Shown: positions 1-7,882, numbered from the stretch's first letter. The stretch is DNA of 64,000 nucleotides from Oscillospiraceae bacterium (GCA_902802045.1 CADCKQ010000002.1:310001-374000), one strand, 5' to 3'. Program-made: numbers and translations. The notes: generated by a model from the sequence alone, not told the origin.

Positions 1-355
1 TCCAGACTCTCTCCAGAAACTTTTCACGACCCAGATCATATCTGGAAAGCCCTTCATTGACTCTGAGGTATTCCTCTACTTTCACCTGGGTCGAGATCCC
101 GGCATGATCTGAACCCGGGAGCCAGAGAGCGGAATATCCCTGCATTCTCTTGTATCTTGTCAGGATGTCCTGAAGAGTGCAGTCGAGCGCATGCCCCATA
201 TGAAGCTGCCCTGTAACGTTGGGAGGGGGCATAACTATGGAGAAAGGCTTTTTGTCCTTGTCTATCTCTGCCTTGAAATAGTCGTTCTTCATCCAGAAAT
301 CGTAAATGGGCTTTTCCACCGATTTCGGATCATACACCTTCGGAAGTTCTTTCAT
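1..355 (-). CDS. valS: Valine--tRNA ligase, N-terminal part (runs off window)
   Basis: Charges tRNA-Val with valine in the cytoplasm. Only the first 118 residues are inside the window; the gene continues past base 1. The visible part has the class I N-terminus with PPPNVTG followed directly by the HMGH form of the HIGH ATP-binding motif, and the LPGSDHAGI segment, an order typical of ValRS. The ATG at 355 has a good Shine-Dalgarno (TAGGAGTG) and is the first start after the T-box terminator. The T-box leader with a GUC specifier candidate independently supports valine over isoleucine or leucine. Confidence 0.95.
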   Translation of the reverse strand, partial: MKELPKVYDPKSVEKPIYDFWMKNDYFKAEIDKDKKPFSIVMPPPNVTGQLHMGHALDCTLQDILTRYKRMQGYSALWLPGSDHAGISTQVKVEEYLRVNEGLSRYDLGREKFLERVW

Positions 356-370
356 GATCGCACACTCCTA

Positions 371-613
371 AAACAAAACACCCTGAGAGAAAAACTCTCA
401 GGGCGATAAAATACCGCGGTACCACCTGAATTCCGCTTTATTTGCGGCACTCTCGGCTCTGTAACGGGAGCTCCCGGCAAGACCTAATAAGAAAAGTCCT
501 TTCAGCCTTGCTGCTCCGGGCCGACCTTCAGCGCCGCCTCATGAAAGCTCGCACCGTCCGCTTTCTCTCTGGGAATCCGCTTTGCGCTTACTCCTGCCCA
601 TCTTCGCAATATG
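371..613 (-). ncRNA. T-box riboswitch leader of valS
   Basis: Minus-strand leader between the promoter and valS. The invariant T-box (AGGTGGTACCGCGG on the minus strand, complement of 414-427) is followed by an intrinsic terminator with a 9-bp stem (381-403) and a T-rich tail (371-380). Upstream are Stem I-like elements (CAGAGAG and GGTGCGAG). A GTC triplet complementary to 523-525, in a GAAGGTC context, is a plausible valine specifier. The known mechanism for the class is that uncharged tRNA pairs with specifier and T-box and prevents termination. The specifier assignment is my inference. Confidence 0.93.
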
Positions 614-619
614 AGTGGA

Positions 620-648
620 ATTATAGTTTAGTAAAGCATGTTTGTCAA
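620..648 (-). promoter_or_regulatory. Promoter of valS T-box transcript
   Basis: Consensus sigma-A promoter on the minus strand: TTGACA (complement of 643-648), a 17-bp spacer, TATAAT (complement of 620-625). Transcription should start near 613, just upstream of Stem I of the T-box. Confidence 0.9.
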
Positions 649-707
649 GAGTCTGATGCCATGCTCCCTGTCCTTCTGCAGACTGATTCTGCGGATTTAA
701 TTTATTA

Positions 708-736
708 TTGAATTTGAACGGCCAATCAATTATAAT
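708..736 (+). promoter_or_regulatory. Probable promoter of glnS
   Basis: TTGAAT (708-713), 17-bp spacer and a perfect TATAAT (731-736), about 30 bases before the glnS start. It faces away from the valS promoter, leaving roughly 60 bases between the two -35 boxes. Confidence 0.75.
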
Positions 737-766
737 TTTCATACTTTTTAGATCGAGGTTTCTCAA

Positions 767-2452
767 ATGGAAGAAAAAACAGGCAATTTTATCTGGCAGT
801 TTGTGGAAGAAGACCTGTCCGAGGGGCAGAGATGTTACGGTATGCAGGTGCACACCCGTTTTCCGCCTGAGCCCAACGGATATCTTCATATAGGTCACTG
901 CAAAGCTCTGACCATAGATTTCGGTACTGCCGAAAAATTTGGCGGGATATGCAACCTGAGAATGGACGATACGAATCCTGCCAAAGAAGATACAGAATAT
1001 GTCGAAGCCATCCAGGAGGATATCCACTGGCTGGGCTTTGATTGGGGTGACAGATTCTACTACGGCTCGGATTATTTTGAAAAAACCTATGAATACGCCA
1101 TAGAACTCATAAAAAAAGGACTTGCCTACGTATGTGAGCTCACTCCGGAGCAGTTTAAGGAATACAGAGGCGATATAGGAAAGCCTGCGATCTCACCATG
1201 GAGAGACAGGCCGGTCGAAGAGAATCTCGATCTGTTCGAGAGAATGAAGAACGGCGAATTCAAGGAAGGCCAATACACTCTGAGGGCAAAGATCGATCTC
1301 GCCTCCGGAAACTTCAATATGAGAGACCCCGTACTCTACCGCATAAGATATATCGAGCATCATCGCCAGGGTACGAAATGGTGCATATTCCCGATGTACG
1401 ACTTCGCGCACCCCATTCAGGACGCGCTTGAGGGCATTACACACTCGCTCTGTTCTTTGGAATATGAAGCGCACAGGCCCCTTTACAACTGGGTAGTCGA
1501 GAATGTCTCCATCCCGTATATCAAGCCGCGCCAGATTGAGTTTGCCAGGCTTGGCATAAACTATACTGTTATGTCAAAGAGAAAACTTCGCAAAATGGTC
1601 GAGGAGAACGTAGTTGACGGCTGGGACGACCCCAGGATGCCTACTCTCTGCGGGCTCAGAAGAAGAGGATACACTTCAGGTTCCATAAGAACTTTCTGTG
1701 AGAAGATCGGAGTTTCCAAGGTGGATTCGACAGTCGATATAGCACTTCTCGAGAGCTGCCTGAGAGACGATCTGAACCTGAAGGCAAAGAGGGTCATGGC
1801 CGTTCTCGAGCCGGTAAAGCTTACAATAACCAATTACCCCGATGGACAGAGCGAGCTTCTTGACATCGAAAACAACCCCGTGGATGAGAATGCGGGAACA
1901 AGAAAAGTCAGCTTCTCAAAGCACCTCTGGGTCGAAAAAGAGGACTTTATGGAAGTCCCTGCGAATAAATACAAACGCCTGTATCCGGGCAATGAAGTAA
2001 GACTCAAAGGCGCCTATCTGGTGACCTGCACAGGCTGTATTAAAGACGAAGACGGGAATGTCACTGAGATCCTCTGCGAGTATGATCCTCTATCCAGAGG
2101 CGGCAATCCTGCAGACGGAAGAAAGGTCAAAGGCGCCACCATTCACTGGACGGACGTGGAGACCGCTGTTGACGCCGAAGTCCGTATATATGACAGGCTC
2201 TTTACTGATCCGGATCCCGACGGACCGGACAAGGATTTTCTGGACTATATAAACAAAGACAGCCTTAAGATTTTGAGCTCCTGCAAAGTTGAGAAATGTC
2301 TCTCCGAGATCCCGATGCCCGAAAAAGGCAGGGACAGCGAGAGCTTCCAGTTCATGCGCCAGGGCTATTTCTGTCTCGACAACAAATTCTCCGCTCCCGG
2401 GCACCTCATCTTCAACCGCTCGGTAGCCCTAAAAGACAGTTTCAGGAAATAA
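767..2452 (+). CDS. glnS: Glutamine--tRNA ligase
   Basis: Class I synthetase that attaches glutamine to tRNA-Gln. The 561-residue length fits bacterial GlnRS. PPEPNGYLHIGH (33-44) carries the HIGH motif, and VMSKR (268-272) is the GlnRS form of KMSKS; this form and the C-terminal beta-barrel region separate it from GltX. ATG at 767 follows GAGG at 754-757. Having GlnRS means direct charging of tRNA-Gln rather than only the amidotransferase route; in Bacillota its presence is patchy, and an old transfer is possible but not shown here. A terminator follows at 2471. Confidence 0.95.
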   Translation: MEEKTGNFIWQFVEEDLSEGQRCYGMQVHTRFPPEPNGYLHIGHCKALTIDFGTAEKFGGICNLRMDDTNPAKEDTEYVEAIQEDIHWLGFDWGDRFYYGSDYFEKTYEYAIELIKKGLAYVCELTPEQFKEYRGDIGKPAISPWRDRPVEENLDLFERMKNGEFKEGQYTLRAKIDLASGNFNMRDPVLYRIRYIEHHRQGTKWCIFPMYDFAHPIQDALEGITHSLCSLEYEAHRPLYNWVVENVSIPYIKPRQIEFARLGINYTVMSKRKLRKMVEENVVDGWDDPRMPTLCGLRRRGYTSGSIRTFCEKIGVSKVDSTVDIALLESCLRDDLNLKAKRVMAVLEPVKLTITNYPDGQSELLDIENNPVDENAGTRKVSFSKHLWVEKEDFMEVPANKYKRLYPGNEVRLKGAYLVTCTGCIKDEDGNVTEILCEYDPLSRGGNPADGRKVKGATIHWTDVETAVDAEVRIYDRLFTDPDPDGPDKDFLDYINKDSLKILSSCKVEKCLSEIPMPEKGRDSESFQFMRQGYFCLDNKFSAPGHLIFNRSVALKDSFRK

Positions 2453-2470
2453 GAAGCAGTATTAATATAA

Positions 2471-2495
2471 GCCGCCCCTTACCGGGCGGCTTTTT
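2471..2495 (+). terminator. Intrinsic terminator of glnS
   Basis: GCCGCCC / GGGCGGC stem with a short loop followed by TTTTT, 18 bases after the glnS stop codon. Confidence 0.9.
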
Positions 2496-2562
2496 CATTA
2501 CAGATTCTTACTCATCTGTGATCTTAAAGGCATCTTGTATATTCACAGATCTGTGTCCTTTC

Positions 2563-2762
2563 AGGGTGGGGATGGTGGGAACAGGGTGGGGCTGTGAAAA
2601 GCATTGCCCCACCCTGTCAATCAAAGTCATACCAATGCTTTGAGGGCTCAGGGTGGGACAGGTGGGATAAATTTGCATAAAACTTTTTTAAAAAAAACAA
2701 AAATTATTACAATATATAACTGATTAAAAAAAGTTGTCAGAATCGTCCCACCATCCCCACCT
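2563..2762. repeat. G-rich inverted-repeat element in the glnS-DUF2804 intergenic gap
   Basis: This is the only gap over 300 bases without a gene (2497-2886). It carries GGTGGGG / GGTGGGA runs. A 16-base sequence at 2565-2580 recurs as an exact inverted copy at 2746-2761. A second perfect 12-bp inverted repeat (2581-2592 with 2606-2617) sits between them, plus a third G-rich copy on the same strand at 2650-2667. Bases 2564-2591 contain five runs of at least three G with loops of 1-5 bases, a G-quadruplex pattern. An AT-rich segment (about 2668-2740) lies inside. No coding sequence is convincing here. Confidence 0.7.
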
Positions 2763-2774
2763 TATTCCATTGAA

Positions 2775-2822
2775 AAGCAAAAATTTCAAAGTGCAATACA
2801 CGGGTATCTGCACTTTGAAATT
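2775..2822 (-). terminator. Terminator hairpin after the DUF2804 gene
   Basis: A perfect 14-bp inverted repeat (2782-2795 with 2809-2822) has a 13-base loop. On the minus strand it ends in TTTTTGCTTTT. The plus strand also has a T-run after it, but the only gene ending here is the DUF2804 gene. Confidence 0.75.
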
Positions 2823-2886
2823 CTTTTTATCCGGGACTCTTTACCCGCTTTATTGTTACTTTCACACAGTTAAGATCGCCGGTGAA

Positions 2887-3936
2887 CTACCACTTATTGT
2901 GTACATGCTCTGCAAAACAGAGTCTGTCCTTAATTTCTATTACCTTTCCGTCATCCAAAACCGCTTTGCCCGAGATAAGTCCGAACACCTGGTTCGGGAT
3001 CATGCAGATCACCTTGAAATCCACAGGATCGGTTCTGTCTATTATCGGCTTGAAGCTCATCTCAAAACGTTTGTCCGAGCTTGTAAAGGTCCAGGGGCTC
3101 ATGTAGTCGTATGACCCGTCTTTCTTTCTGGGGATATTGAAGTACACATCTTCAAGCTTATGGCTCTTTCCGTTGTAAAACAGCATATTTTCGCTTGCAG
3201 CGGATGTATTTCCGAATCCGTAGCCTATATTGAAGCCGAATGTGCTCCCCTCCTCGAGATACATGCTTCCGCTGCCCCAGTACCAGGTGTTGTCATAGGT
3301 CCAGACTCCTCTGCCCCAGTCAAGCGAACCGAGGCTGCCGTTATCGGCGTTGAAAACATATGTATTTCCGTCAAAGGAGCAGAACCCTTCTGCTTTCATG
3401 CAGTTTATCTTCTGGTTGTAATAGAAATGGGCTCTCTTGTCAAAAGGAGTCGCTATCACCATGCTCTCTTCCGGAAAATCGGAAAGAGTGACATCAAATC
3501 TGAGTTCTTTCCCGGACTTGCAGTAATTGCTGAAGGTCCCGAAAAGATGTCTGGTCTTCCCGTTGTTCATAAATGTCATGTCTGCATCTCCGACCTTGGC
3601 GCGGATGTCTCCCGACTCGCTTGTCCAAGGCAGATTGAGCTTTCCGAGAGGCAAAGCTCCGAGCGCTCCGCAATTGTACTGGAAGGGCTTGTCCCCGAAC
3701 CCGAGCAGCGAAACACTGAGGCTGCTGCAAAAACCCGCATCGGAAATCGTAAGACAGAGCCCGTTTTCCCTGTTACCGATATAGTAGTAGTCCCATTCCT
3801 TTATGCGCCATTTCGGAGCTTTGATGTCATTTCTGTCATAGATCCAGTTCAGCTTTTTGGAATAGCCCGGATGCGCGATATTGCCGTACTTATCCAGAAG
3901 CCTCTCTTTTTCGGTTATTTCTCTGTTAATACGCAT
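2887..3936 (-). CDS. DUF2804 family protein
   Basis: A 349-residue protein without signal peptide or membrane segment. The composition is beta-rich and aromatic, with many W, Y, F and G, and the C-terminus FAEHVHNKW is characteristic of DUF2804. The function of the family is unknown to me; a lipocalin-like beta-barrel related to hydroxyneurosporene-synthase-like (CrtC) folds is an inference. It starts at ATG 3936, 29 bases after the Nudix gene, so the two are probably co-transcribed with the TrkA-C gene upstream. A hairpin terminator follows at 2775-2822. Confidence 0.75.
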   Translation of the reverse strand: MRINREITEKERLLDKYGNIAHPGYSKKLNWIYDRNDIKAPKWRIKEWDYYYIGNRENGLCLTISDAGFCSSLSVSLLGFGDKPFQYNCGALGALPLGKLNLPWTSESGDIRAKVGDADMTFMNNGKTRHLFGTFSNYCKSGKELRFDVTLSDFPEESMVIATPFDKRAHFYYNQKINCMKAEGFCSFDGNTYVFNADNGSLGSLDWGRGVWTYDNTWYWGSGSMYLEEGSTFGFNIGYGFGNTSAASENMLFYNGKSHKLEDVYFNIPRKKDGSYDYMSPWTFTSSDKRFEMSFKPIIDRTDPVDFKVICMIPNQVFGLISGKAVLDDGKVIEIKDRLCFAEHVHNKW

Positions 3937-3965
3937 TTCTTATCCTCCGCCAATCATTGGGCTTT

Positions 3966-4484
3966 CTATCTATTAGTTTTTTCAAAAATATCAAAGATCT
4001 TTTCTATAAGTGCGGTATCGTAATCGACAAATTCACCTGTCTTTATCATGTCCAGGATCTCCGTTTTTCCGGCAAATCTCAATTCGTCGATCTCTTCACT
4101 TTGAAACCTTATTTCAGCAGGGTCTGTATCTGTACAGGCAGTATAGAAATCATCGAAAACATATGAAAATGAGGCCGTGAAAGCATACTCGGGTTCGATT
4201 TCCTCCAGGCCCAGTTCCTCTCTGGTCTCTCTAATTATCGCTTCTCTTGAGTTCTCTCCGTGCTTTGCAAAGCCCCCGGCAGATACATCCCACCTCCCGG
4301 GGTAAGCTTTCTTCGACAGGTTCCGTCTCTGGATAAGCATCTTTCCTGTCAGCGTGTCTTTTATGCAGATGTGCACTACGAGAAGATGCCTGTCTCCTTC
4401 CGGGCTGAGGCTGTTTCGCTCCGCCCGGTCGACAGTTTCCCCTGTCAGCATCATGTTGTCGTCATAGATATCAAGAAGTTCCAT
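3966..4484 (-). CDS. Nudix hydrolase (isopentenyl-diphosphate isomerase-like subgroup)
   Basis: The Nudix box is complete: G, five residues, E, seven residues, RETREELGL, with the catalytic glutamates in REXXEE. Such enzymes cleave nucleoside diphosphates linked to another moiety, using Mg2+. The N-terminal layout (short DIYDDN lead, then HLLVVHICIKD and LIQRR) resembles YfcD/Idi-like Nudix proteins; the substrate cannot be read from the sequence. I prefer ATG at 4484, which has GAGG six bases upstream, over an in-frame GTG at 4496. It lies between the TrkA-C membrane protein and the DUF2804 gene with short gaps. Confidence 0.85.
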   Translation of the reverse strand: MELLDIYDDNMMLTGETVDRAERNSLSPEGDRHLLVVHICIKDTLTGKMLIQRRNLSKKAYPGRWDVSAGGFAKHGENSREAIIRETREELGLEEIEPEYAFTASFSYVFDDFYTACTDTDPAEIRFQSEEIDELRFAGKTEILDMIKTGEFVDYDTALIEKIFDIFEKTNR

Positions 4485-4517
4485 AGTTGTCCTCACGGAG
4501 CCGCCGGTTTGTCCGTT

Positions 4518-5234
4518 TCAGCCCTCTGTGAAATGCTCCCTTGCGTGAAAGGTTCTGCAAATAGTCGCATAATCGCCGAAAACAGTCAGCTTATCTCCGA
4601 CATCAAACACCGTTTCCGCTCCGGCGGGCTCCGCCTTTTTGCCCGGTTTCTCCACAAGCATGACCAGGATACCCGTATCAGACTTAAGACCTGTCTCGGA
4701 CAGCTTAACTCCGCGGTATTCTTCAGGAATATAATTAAGAGTCAGCAGGGCGATGGATTCTGTACCGATATAGTCAAGAAGAAGAATGCTGTTGAAGGTT
4801 TTTTCCACCCCTATTATCCTGTCCGCAACATGCTGCAAAATTCCGTCGCCCCAGGCACGGACCCTGGGCACACGCATGAAAATAAAGATGATTGCAACTG
4901 CCACGAGCGGGATCAGTATCCCGAAATAGTAATTCTGGACCTGGTTAATCTTCAGGGACAGGAAGACGTTGATAAAGGCAGTAACTATCGTTATGTTGAA
5001 CACATATCCGAAGAGCATCGTGACACGTGCAAGCCTGCGGCGCTGTCTGTTGGAAATGATCATCTCGCTTTCCTTCGTCGTAAACCCGCAGCCTGTAAGA
5101 AGAGAGATCACCTGAAATCTGGCTCTCTCATCAGGAAGCCCTGTGAAACGGAACAATATGGTAAAGAGCTCTGTGATGACCCAATAGAGCAGTATTATTA
5201 CTGAGAACAGGGAAAAAGCCATGTATATATTCAT
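4518..5234 (-). CDS. Membrane protein with C-terminal TrkA-C (RCK_C) domain
   Basis: Predicted 238 residues. Three hydrophobic segments occupy the N-terminal half (about 5-27, 70-93, 103-122), with a basic loop QRRRLAR between the first two. The C-terminal part (about 150-230) has the TrkA-C pattern ending VGDKLTVFGD. TrkA-C domains bind small ligands such as cyclic dinucleotides or K+ regulators in transporters; the N-terminal part is too short for a full channel, so a regulatory or sensor role is inferred. ATG at 5234 is chosen because GAGGAGG lies six bases upstream. Confidence 0.75.
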   Translation of the reverse strand: MNIYMAFSLFSVIILLYWVITELFTILFRFTGLPDERARFQVISLLTGCGFTTKESEMIISNRQRRRLARVTMLFGYVFNITIVTAFINVFLSLKINQVQNYYFGILIPLVAVAIIFIFMRVPRVRAWGDGILQHVADRIIGVEKTFNSILLLDYIGTESIALLTLNYIPEEYRGVKLSETGLKSDTGILVMLVEKPGKKAEPAGAETVFDVGDKLTVFGDYATICRTFHAREHFTEG

Positions 5235-5296
5235 CACATACTCCTCCTCTCATTAAGTGATGCGTTCTGTATCGTCAGACGGTTTATACCTTCCGG

Positions 5297-5878
5297 CTAT
5301 CTGATAAAATTGGTCTTGGGATGTCTTTCCTGTTCGGGGAACCCTATTCCGGCATTTTCCCCGGCCTCGATGCATTTCAGAAGCCAGGCCATATTTCTGC
5401 CCAGGTTTTTCATGATATCGACGCCTTCTTCATCCTTCAGGACATCGTCAGGCCTGTTGCCGTGAACCATATTCCAGTAACAGGAAGACACTAAGGGCAT
5501 CCCGCATATGGTCGGATATTTGTTAAGAACTTCGATCGAGGCTGTAGTCCCGGCTCTTCTTGCAGATGCGAGGACTGCGCACGGTTTTCCTTTGAATTCA
5601 GTACTTCCCTCCCAGAACAGTCTGTCAAGAAAAGATATTATTTCCCCGGAGGGTGAGGCATAATATACAGGAGAGCCTATGACAAGACCGTCCGCCTCTT
5701 TCATTGCAGCAAGAGCTTCTTTAACGGATTCATCCAGCTCACCTTTTAAAACTCTGAGCCCGACATCCATGAAAACGGTATCTATTCCAGCAGCATCGAG
5801 CTCACTTGCAACGATATCAAGTGCAGTTCTTGTACAGCCTCTGCTTCTGCGGCTGCCGTTTAACAAAAGAACTTTCAT
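5297..5878 (-). CDS. Flavodoxin-like NAD(P)H-dependent FMN reductase
   Basis: 193 residues. It starts MKVLLLNGSRR, the phosphate-binding loop of the NADPH-dependent FMN reductase family, and has IGSPVYYASPSGEIISFLDRLFW, the flavin-ring-binding region, near residues 70-92. No ferredoxin-type cysteine cluster is visible, so it belongs with plain FMN reductases rather than the iron-sulfur flavoproteins. The likely role is reduction of quinones, metals or other small molecules with bound FMN. It has its own extended -10 promoter and an AGGAGG-like site (GGAGG, 6-7 bases before ATG). Confidence 0.85.
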   Translation of the reverse strand: MKVLLLNGSRRSRGCTRTALDIVASELDAAGIDTVFMDVGLRVLKGELDESVKEALAAMKEADGLVIGSPVYYASPSGEIISFLDRLFWEGSTEFKGKPCAVLASARRAGTTASIEVLNKYPTICGMPLVSSCYWNMVHGNRPDDVLKDEEGVDIMKNLGRNMAWLLKCIEAGENAGIGFPEQERHPKTNFIR

Positions 5879-5903
5879 ATAATAACCTCCGAATATTTTT
5901 TCT

Positions 5904-5912
5904 ATTATAACA
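5904..5912 (-). promoter_or_regulatory. Extended -10 promoter of the FMN reductase gene
   Basis: Minus strand TGTTATAAT: perfect -10 with the TGN extension. There is no good -35 at 17 bp, which the extended -10 can compensate for. Confidence 0.55.
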
Positions 5913-5952
5913 TAAGCTGCTTTAATTTAGGAAGAGTTCGAATTAGATTCGT

Positions 5953-6001
5953 AAAAACGAAAGAAACAACTTTAAAGATACAGTTTGTTTCTTTCGTTTT
6001 T
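5953..6001 (-). terminator. Terminator hairpin, second of a tandem pair after maf
   Basis: A perfect 15-bp inverted repeat, AAAAACGAAAGAAAC with its complement. On the minus strand the 3' arm ends in CGTTTTT, which fits an intrinsic terminator with a weak, AT-rich stem. It follows another long hairpin at 6016-6060. Confidence 0.65.
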
Positions 6002-6015
6002 TTTGACTGAAAGAC

Positions 6016-6060
6016 AAGCAAAACAACATGTGCTTAAAGTACGCACATGTTGTTTTGCTT
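6016..6060 (-). repeat. Perfect 18-bp hairpin downstream of maf
   Basis: Bases 6016-6033 and 6043-6060 are exact inverted copies around a 9-base loop. The hairpin starts 18 bases after the maf stop codon and has no T-run of its own on the minus strand, so it is not a standard terminator. It could protect the maf mRNA 3' end or act with the next hairpin. Confidence 0.65.
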
Positions 6061-6078
6061 ATCCATCTCTTTCCGCGC

Positions 6079-6657
6079 TCATTTCGAATGGAGAAGAGTG
6101 TATTCTCTGAGTTTTCTGAAAACAATACTTACAGGCAATCCGACGATCGTCCCGTAGTCCCCGTCAACCTTTTCAACCAGATAGGCTCCTGTTCCCTGGA
6201 TCCCGTAAGAGCCGGCTTTGTCCATCGGTTCTCCTGTGGAGATGTAATCGCGTATCAGATCGTCACTGTTGTCGAACATCGTCACTCTTGTCTCAGAGTA
6301 AAAGCTGTCACGGCTTCCGTCCGGAAATATAAGAGCGACACCGGTATATACGCTGTGTGTTCTGCCGGAGAGCATCTTCAGCATAGAAAAGGCTTCATCC
6401 TCCGTTTTGGGTTTTCCGAGTATCCTGCCGTCGATCTCAACTATCGTATCGGCTGCAAGAACAGCCTGTCCCGGATACTTCGGGGCGACGGATAGGGCCT
6501 TCTGAAGGCTCAGGTCCTTTACGATCTCGGAAGGAACCGTCTTGTCCGTATTCTCTTCAATATCCGGAATGCAGACCTCACAACTTATCCCGACCATGTC
6601 GAGAAGAGCTCTTCTTCTCGGGGAACCTGAGGCCAGGATCACATGCATATCTTTCAT
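6079..6657 (-). CDS. maf: Maf-type nucleoside triphosphate pyrophosphatase
   Basis: Hydrolyses non-canonical or surplus NTPs to NMP and pyrophosphate (dTTP/UTP and modified bases in characterised members); historically linked to septum formation. The 192 residues carry the family motifs in order: LASGSPRRRALL near the N-terminus, AADTIVEIDGRILGKP in the middle, SGRTHSVYTGV, and GSYGIQGTGAYLVEKVDGDYGTIVGLP near the C-terminus. It starts one base after the DUF554 stop, so the two genes form an operon. Confidence 0.93.
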   Translation of the reverse strand: MKDMHVILASGSPRRRALLDMVGISCEVCIPDIEENTDKTVPSEIVKDLSLQKALSVAPKYPGQAVLAADTIVEIDGRILGKPKTEDEAFSMLKMLSGRTHSVYTGVALIFPDGSRDSFYSETRVTMFDNSDDLIRDYISTGEPMDKAGSYGIQGTGAYLVEKVDGDYGTIVGLPVSIVFRKLREYTLLHSK

Positions 6658-6658
6658 C

Positions 6659-7369
6659 TCAAAACAGCCCCGCTATAAGTTTTGACAGAGGAAACCAGAT
6701 TATGGGAATAAAGATTGCAGGCAGCATATCCCCGACCTTTATCTTCTCTTGCCTTAAGCCGATCATATTTATGGCAAGTCCTATGAAAAGTACTCCTCCT
6801 ACTGCAGACATCTCGGTTATGACCTCCGGAGTGAGCACGGGAGATGCAACCCCTGCCAGAAGCACTATCGCGCCCTGGATCACCAGAACGGATACTGCCG
6901 AGGCCATTACGCCTATTCCGAAGACAGCAGAATACGCGATCGAGCTGATCAGGTCCATGATGCTCTTTGTTATAAGAATGCTGTAGTTGTGGTTGAGGCC
7001 CGCCTCAATGGAGCCTAGCACTGTCATGGTTCCAACGCAGAAAAGGATCGTAGTCGTCGTAAAACCTTCAGCGAATTTTCCTCTGCCGAATTTCGTTCCC
7101 GAGAGCTTATTCTGAACTTTCCCGGCGAGAGAATCGAGCCTGTCGTCTATTCTGAGAAGTGTTCCGATAACAGTTCCGAGCACGGCACAGACGATGACGA
7201 TCAGTATATTGGAAGTTGCGACGGCGCCCTGAACGCCTATAACGGCAGTGCATATCCCCAGGCAGACCATCACGGATTTCGTGTATTTCTCCCCTATCCT
7301 GTTACCGAAAAACGTTCCCGTCGCGCTGCCGATGACGACTGCAATGACGTTTATGAGTACAGCGAGCAT
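6659..7369 (-). CDS. DUF554 family membrane protein
   Basis: 236 residues, six to seven hydrophobic segments, starting MLAVLINVIAVVIGSATGTFFGNRIG and ending with PAIFIPIIW, as in DUF554 (YdfK-type) proteins. This is an integral inner-membrane protein whose function is unknown; transport is sometimes suggested but nothing here shows a substrate. It is followed immediately by maf. No clear promoter was identified between it and the tRNA-Gly terminator at 7412. Confidence 0.85.
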   Translation of the reverse strand: MLAVLINVIAVVIGSATGTFFGNRIGEKYTKSVMVCLGICTAVIGVQGAVATSNILIVIVCAVLGTVIGTLLRIDDRLDSLAGKVQNKLSGTKFGRGKFAEGFTTTTILFCVGTMTVLGSIEAGLNHNYSILITKSIMDLISSIAYSAVFGIGVMASAVSVLVIQGAIVLLAGVASPVLTPEVITEMSAVGGVLFIGLAINMIGLRQEKIKVGDMLPAIFIPIIWFPLSKLIAGLF

Positions 7370-7405
7370 ACTGACCTCTTTTCCATTAAATGCCTCTGCT
7401 CTTTT

Positions 7406-7435
7406 AAAAAAGAAGACCTTCTTCCGAAGATCTTC
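7406..7435 (-). terminator. Terminator of tRNA-Gly
   Basis: On the minus strand GAAGATCTTC and GAAGGTCTTC pair over 10 bp with one G-U, followed by TTTTTT, seven bases after the encoded CCA end. Confidence 0.8.
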
Positions 7436-7441
7436 ATTGAA

Positions 7442-7517
7442 TGGAGCGGCCTACGAGGCTCGAACTCGCTACCTCCACCTTGGCAAGGTGGCGCTCTACC
7501 GGATGAGCTAAGGCCGC
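7442..7517 (-). tRNA. tRNA-Gly (anticodon GCC)
   Basis: The 7-bp acceptor stem GCGGCCT / AGGCCGC, D-arm, anticodon stem CCACC / GGTGG around loop TTGCCAA (anticodon GCC), and the GTTCGAG T-loop are all present. The discriminator is T and CCA is encoded (7442-7444). It reads GGC and GGT codons. Confidence 0.96.
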
Positions 7518-7529
7518 AGAACGCTATTG

Positions 7530-7557
7530 ATTTTAACACAAAACTCAGTTTTGTCAA
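7530..7557 (-). promoter_or_regulatory. Promoter of tRNA-Gly
   Basis: Minus-strand TTGACA, 16-bp spacer, TAAAAT, 12 bases before the mature tRNA 5' end. Confidence 0.8.
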
Positions 7558-7565
7558 CACTGCGA

Positions 7566-7595
7566 TTGACAAAACTTGCTCCTTGGTGATATTAT
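7566..7595 (+). promoter_or_regulatory. Promoter of tRNA-Leu
   Basis: TTGACA (7566-7571), 18-bp spacer, TATTAT (7590-7595), 12 bases before the mature tRNA. It is back to back with the tRNA-Gly promoter. Confidence 0.8.
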
Positions 7596-7607
7596 CTTCG
7601 CAATTGC

Positions 7608-7690
7608 GCGGGTGTGATGGAATTGGCAGACATGCGAGATTTAGGTTCTCGTGCGCAAGCGTGCAGGTTCAAGTCCTGTCACCCGCACCA
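7608..7690 (+). tRNA. tRNA-Leu (anticodon TAG)
   Basis: Class II tRNA with a long variable arm. The acceptor stem GCGGGTG / CACCCGC, anticodon loop TTTAGGT (anticodon TAG, CUA/CUG family), T-loop GTTCAAGTC, discriminator A and encoded CCA are all visible. Confidence 0.96.
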
Positions 7691-7696
7691 AAGCGG

Positions 7697-7728
7697 AAAA
7701 ATCCTGTAGTTCAAACTACAGGATTTTT
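7697..7728 (+). terminator. Terminator of tRNA-Leu
   Basis: AAAAATCCTGTAGT pairs perfectly with ACTACAGGATTTTT around a 4-base loop, ending in a T-run. Confidence 0.92.
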
Positions 7729-7851
7729 CTTATTATCTCATACTTTCAGGCTCCATATTGATTAATTGTTTCCACCTCTTTCCGTGTTCACTTATAAACT
7801 ACGGATCCGGAAAGGAATTTTACATCTTTTCAGGATTTATATCTAAAATAA

Positions 7852-7882
7852 GCAGGGAGAGTCCGCAAAAGGATCTCCCTGC
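7852..7882 (-). terminator. Terminator of the first ECF operon
   Basis: GCAGGGAGA / TCTCCCTGC stem of 9 bp, followed on the minus strand by a T-rich tail (TTATTTTA). The stem core GCAGGGAGAT is the same as in the terminator of the second ECF operon at 10018-10054. Confidence 0.65.
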
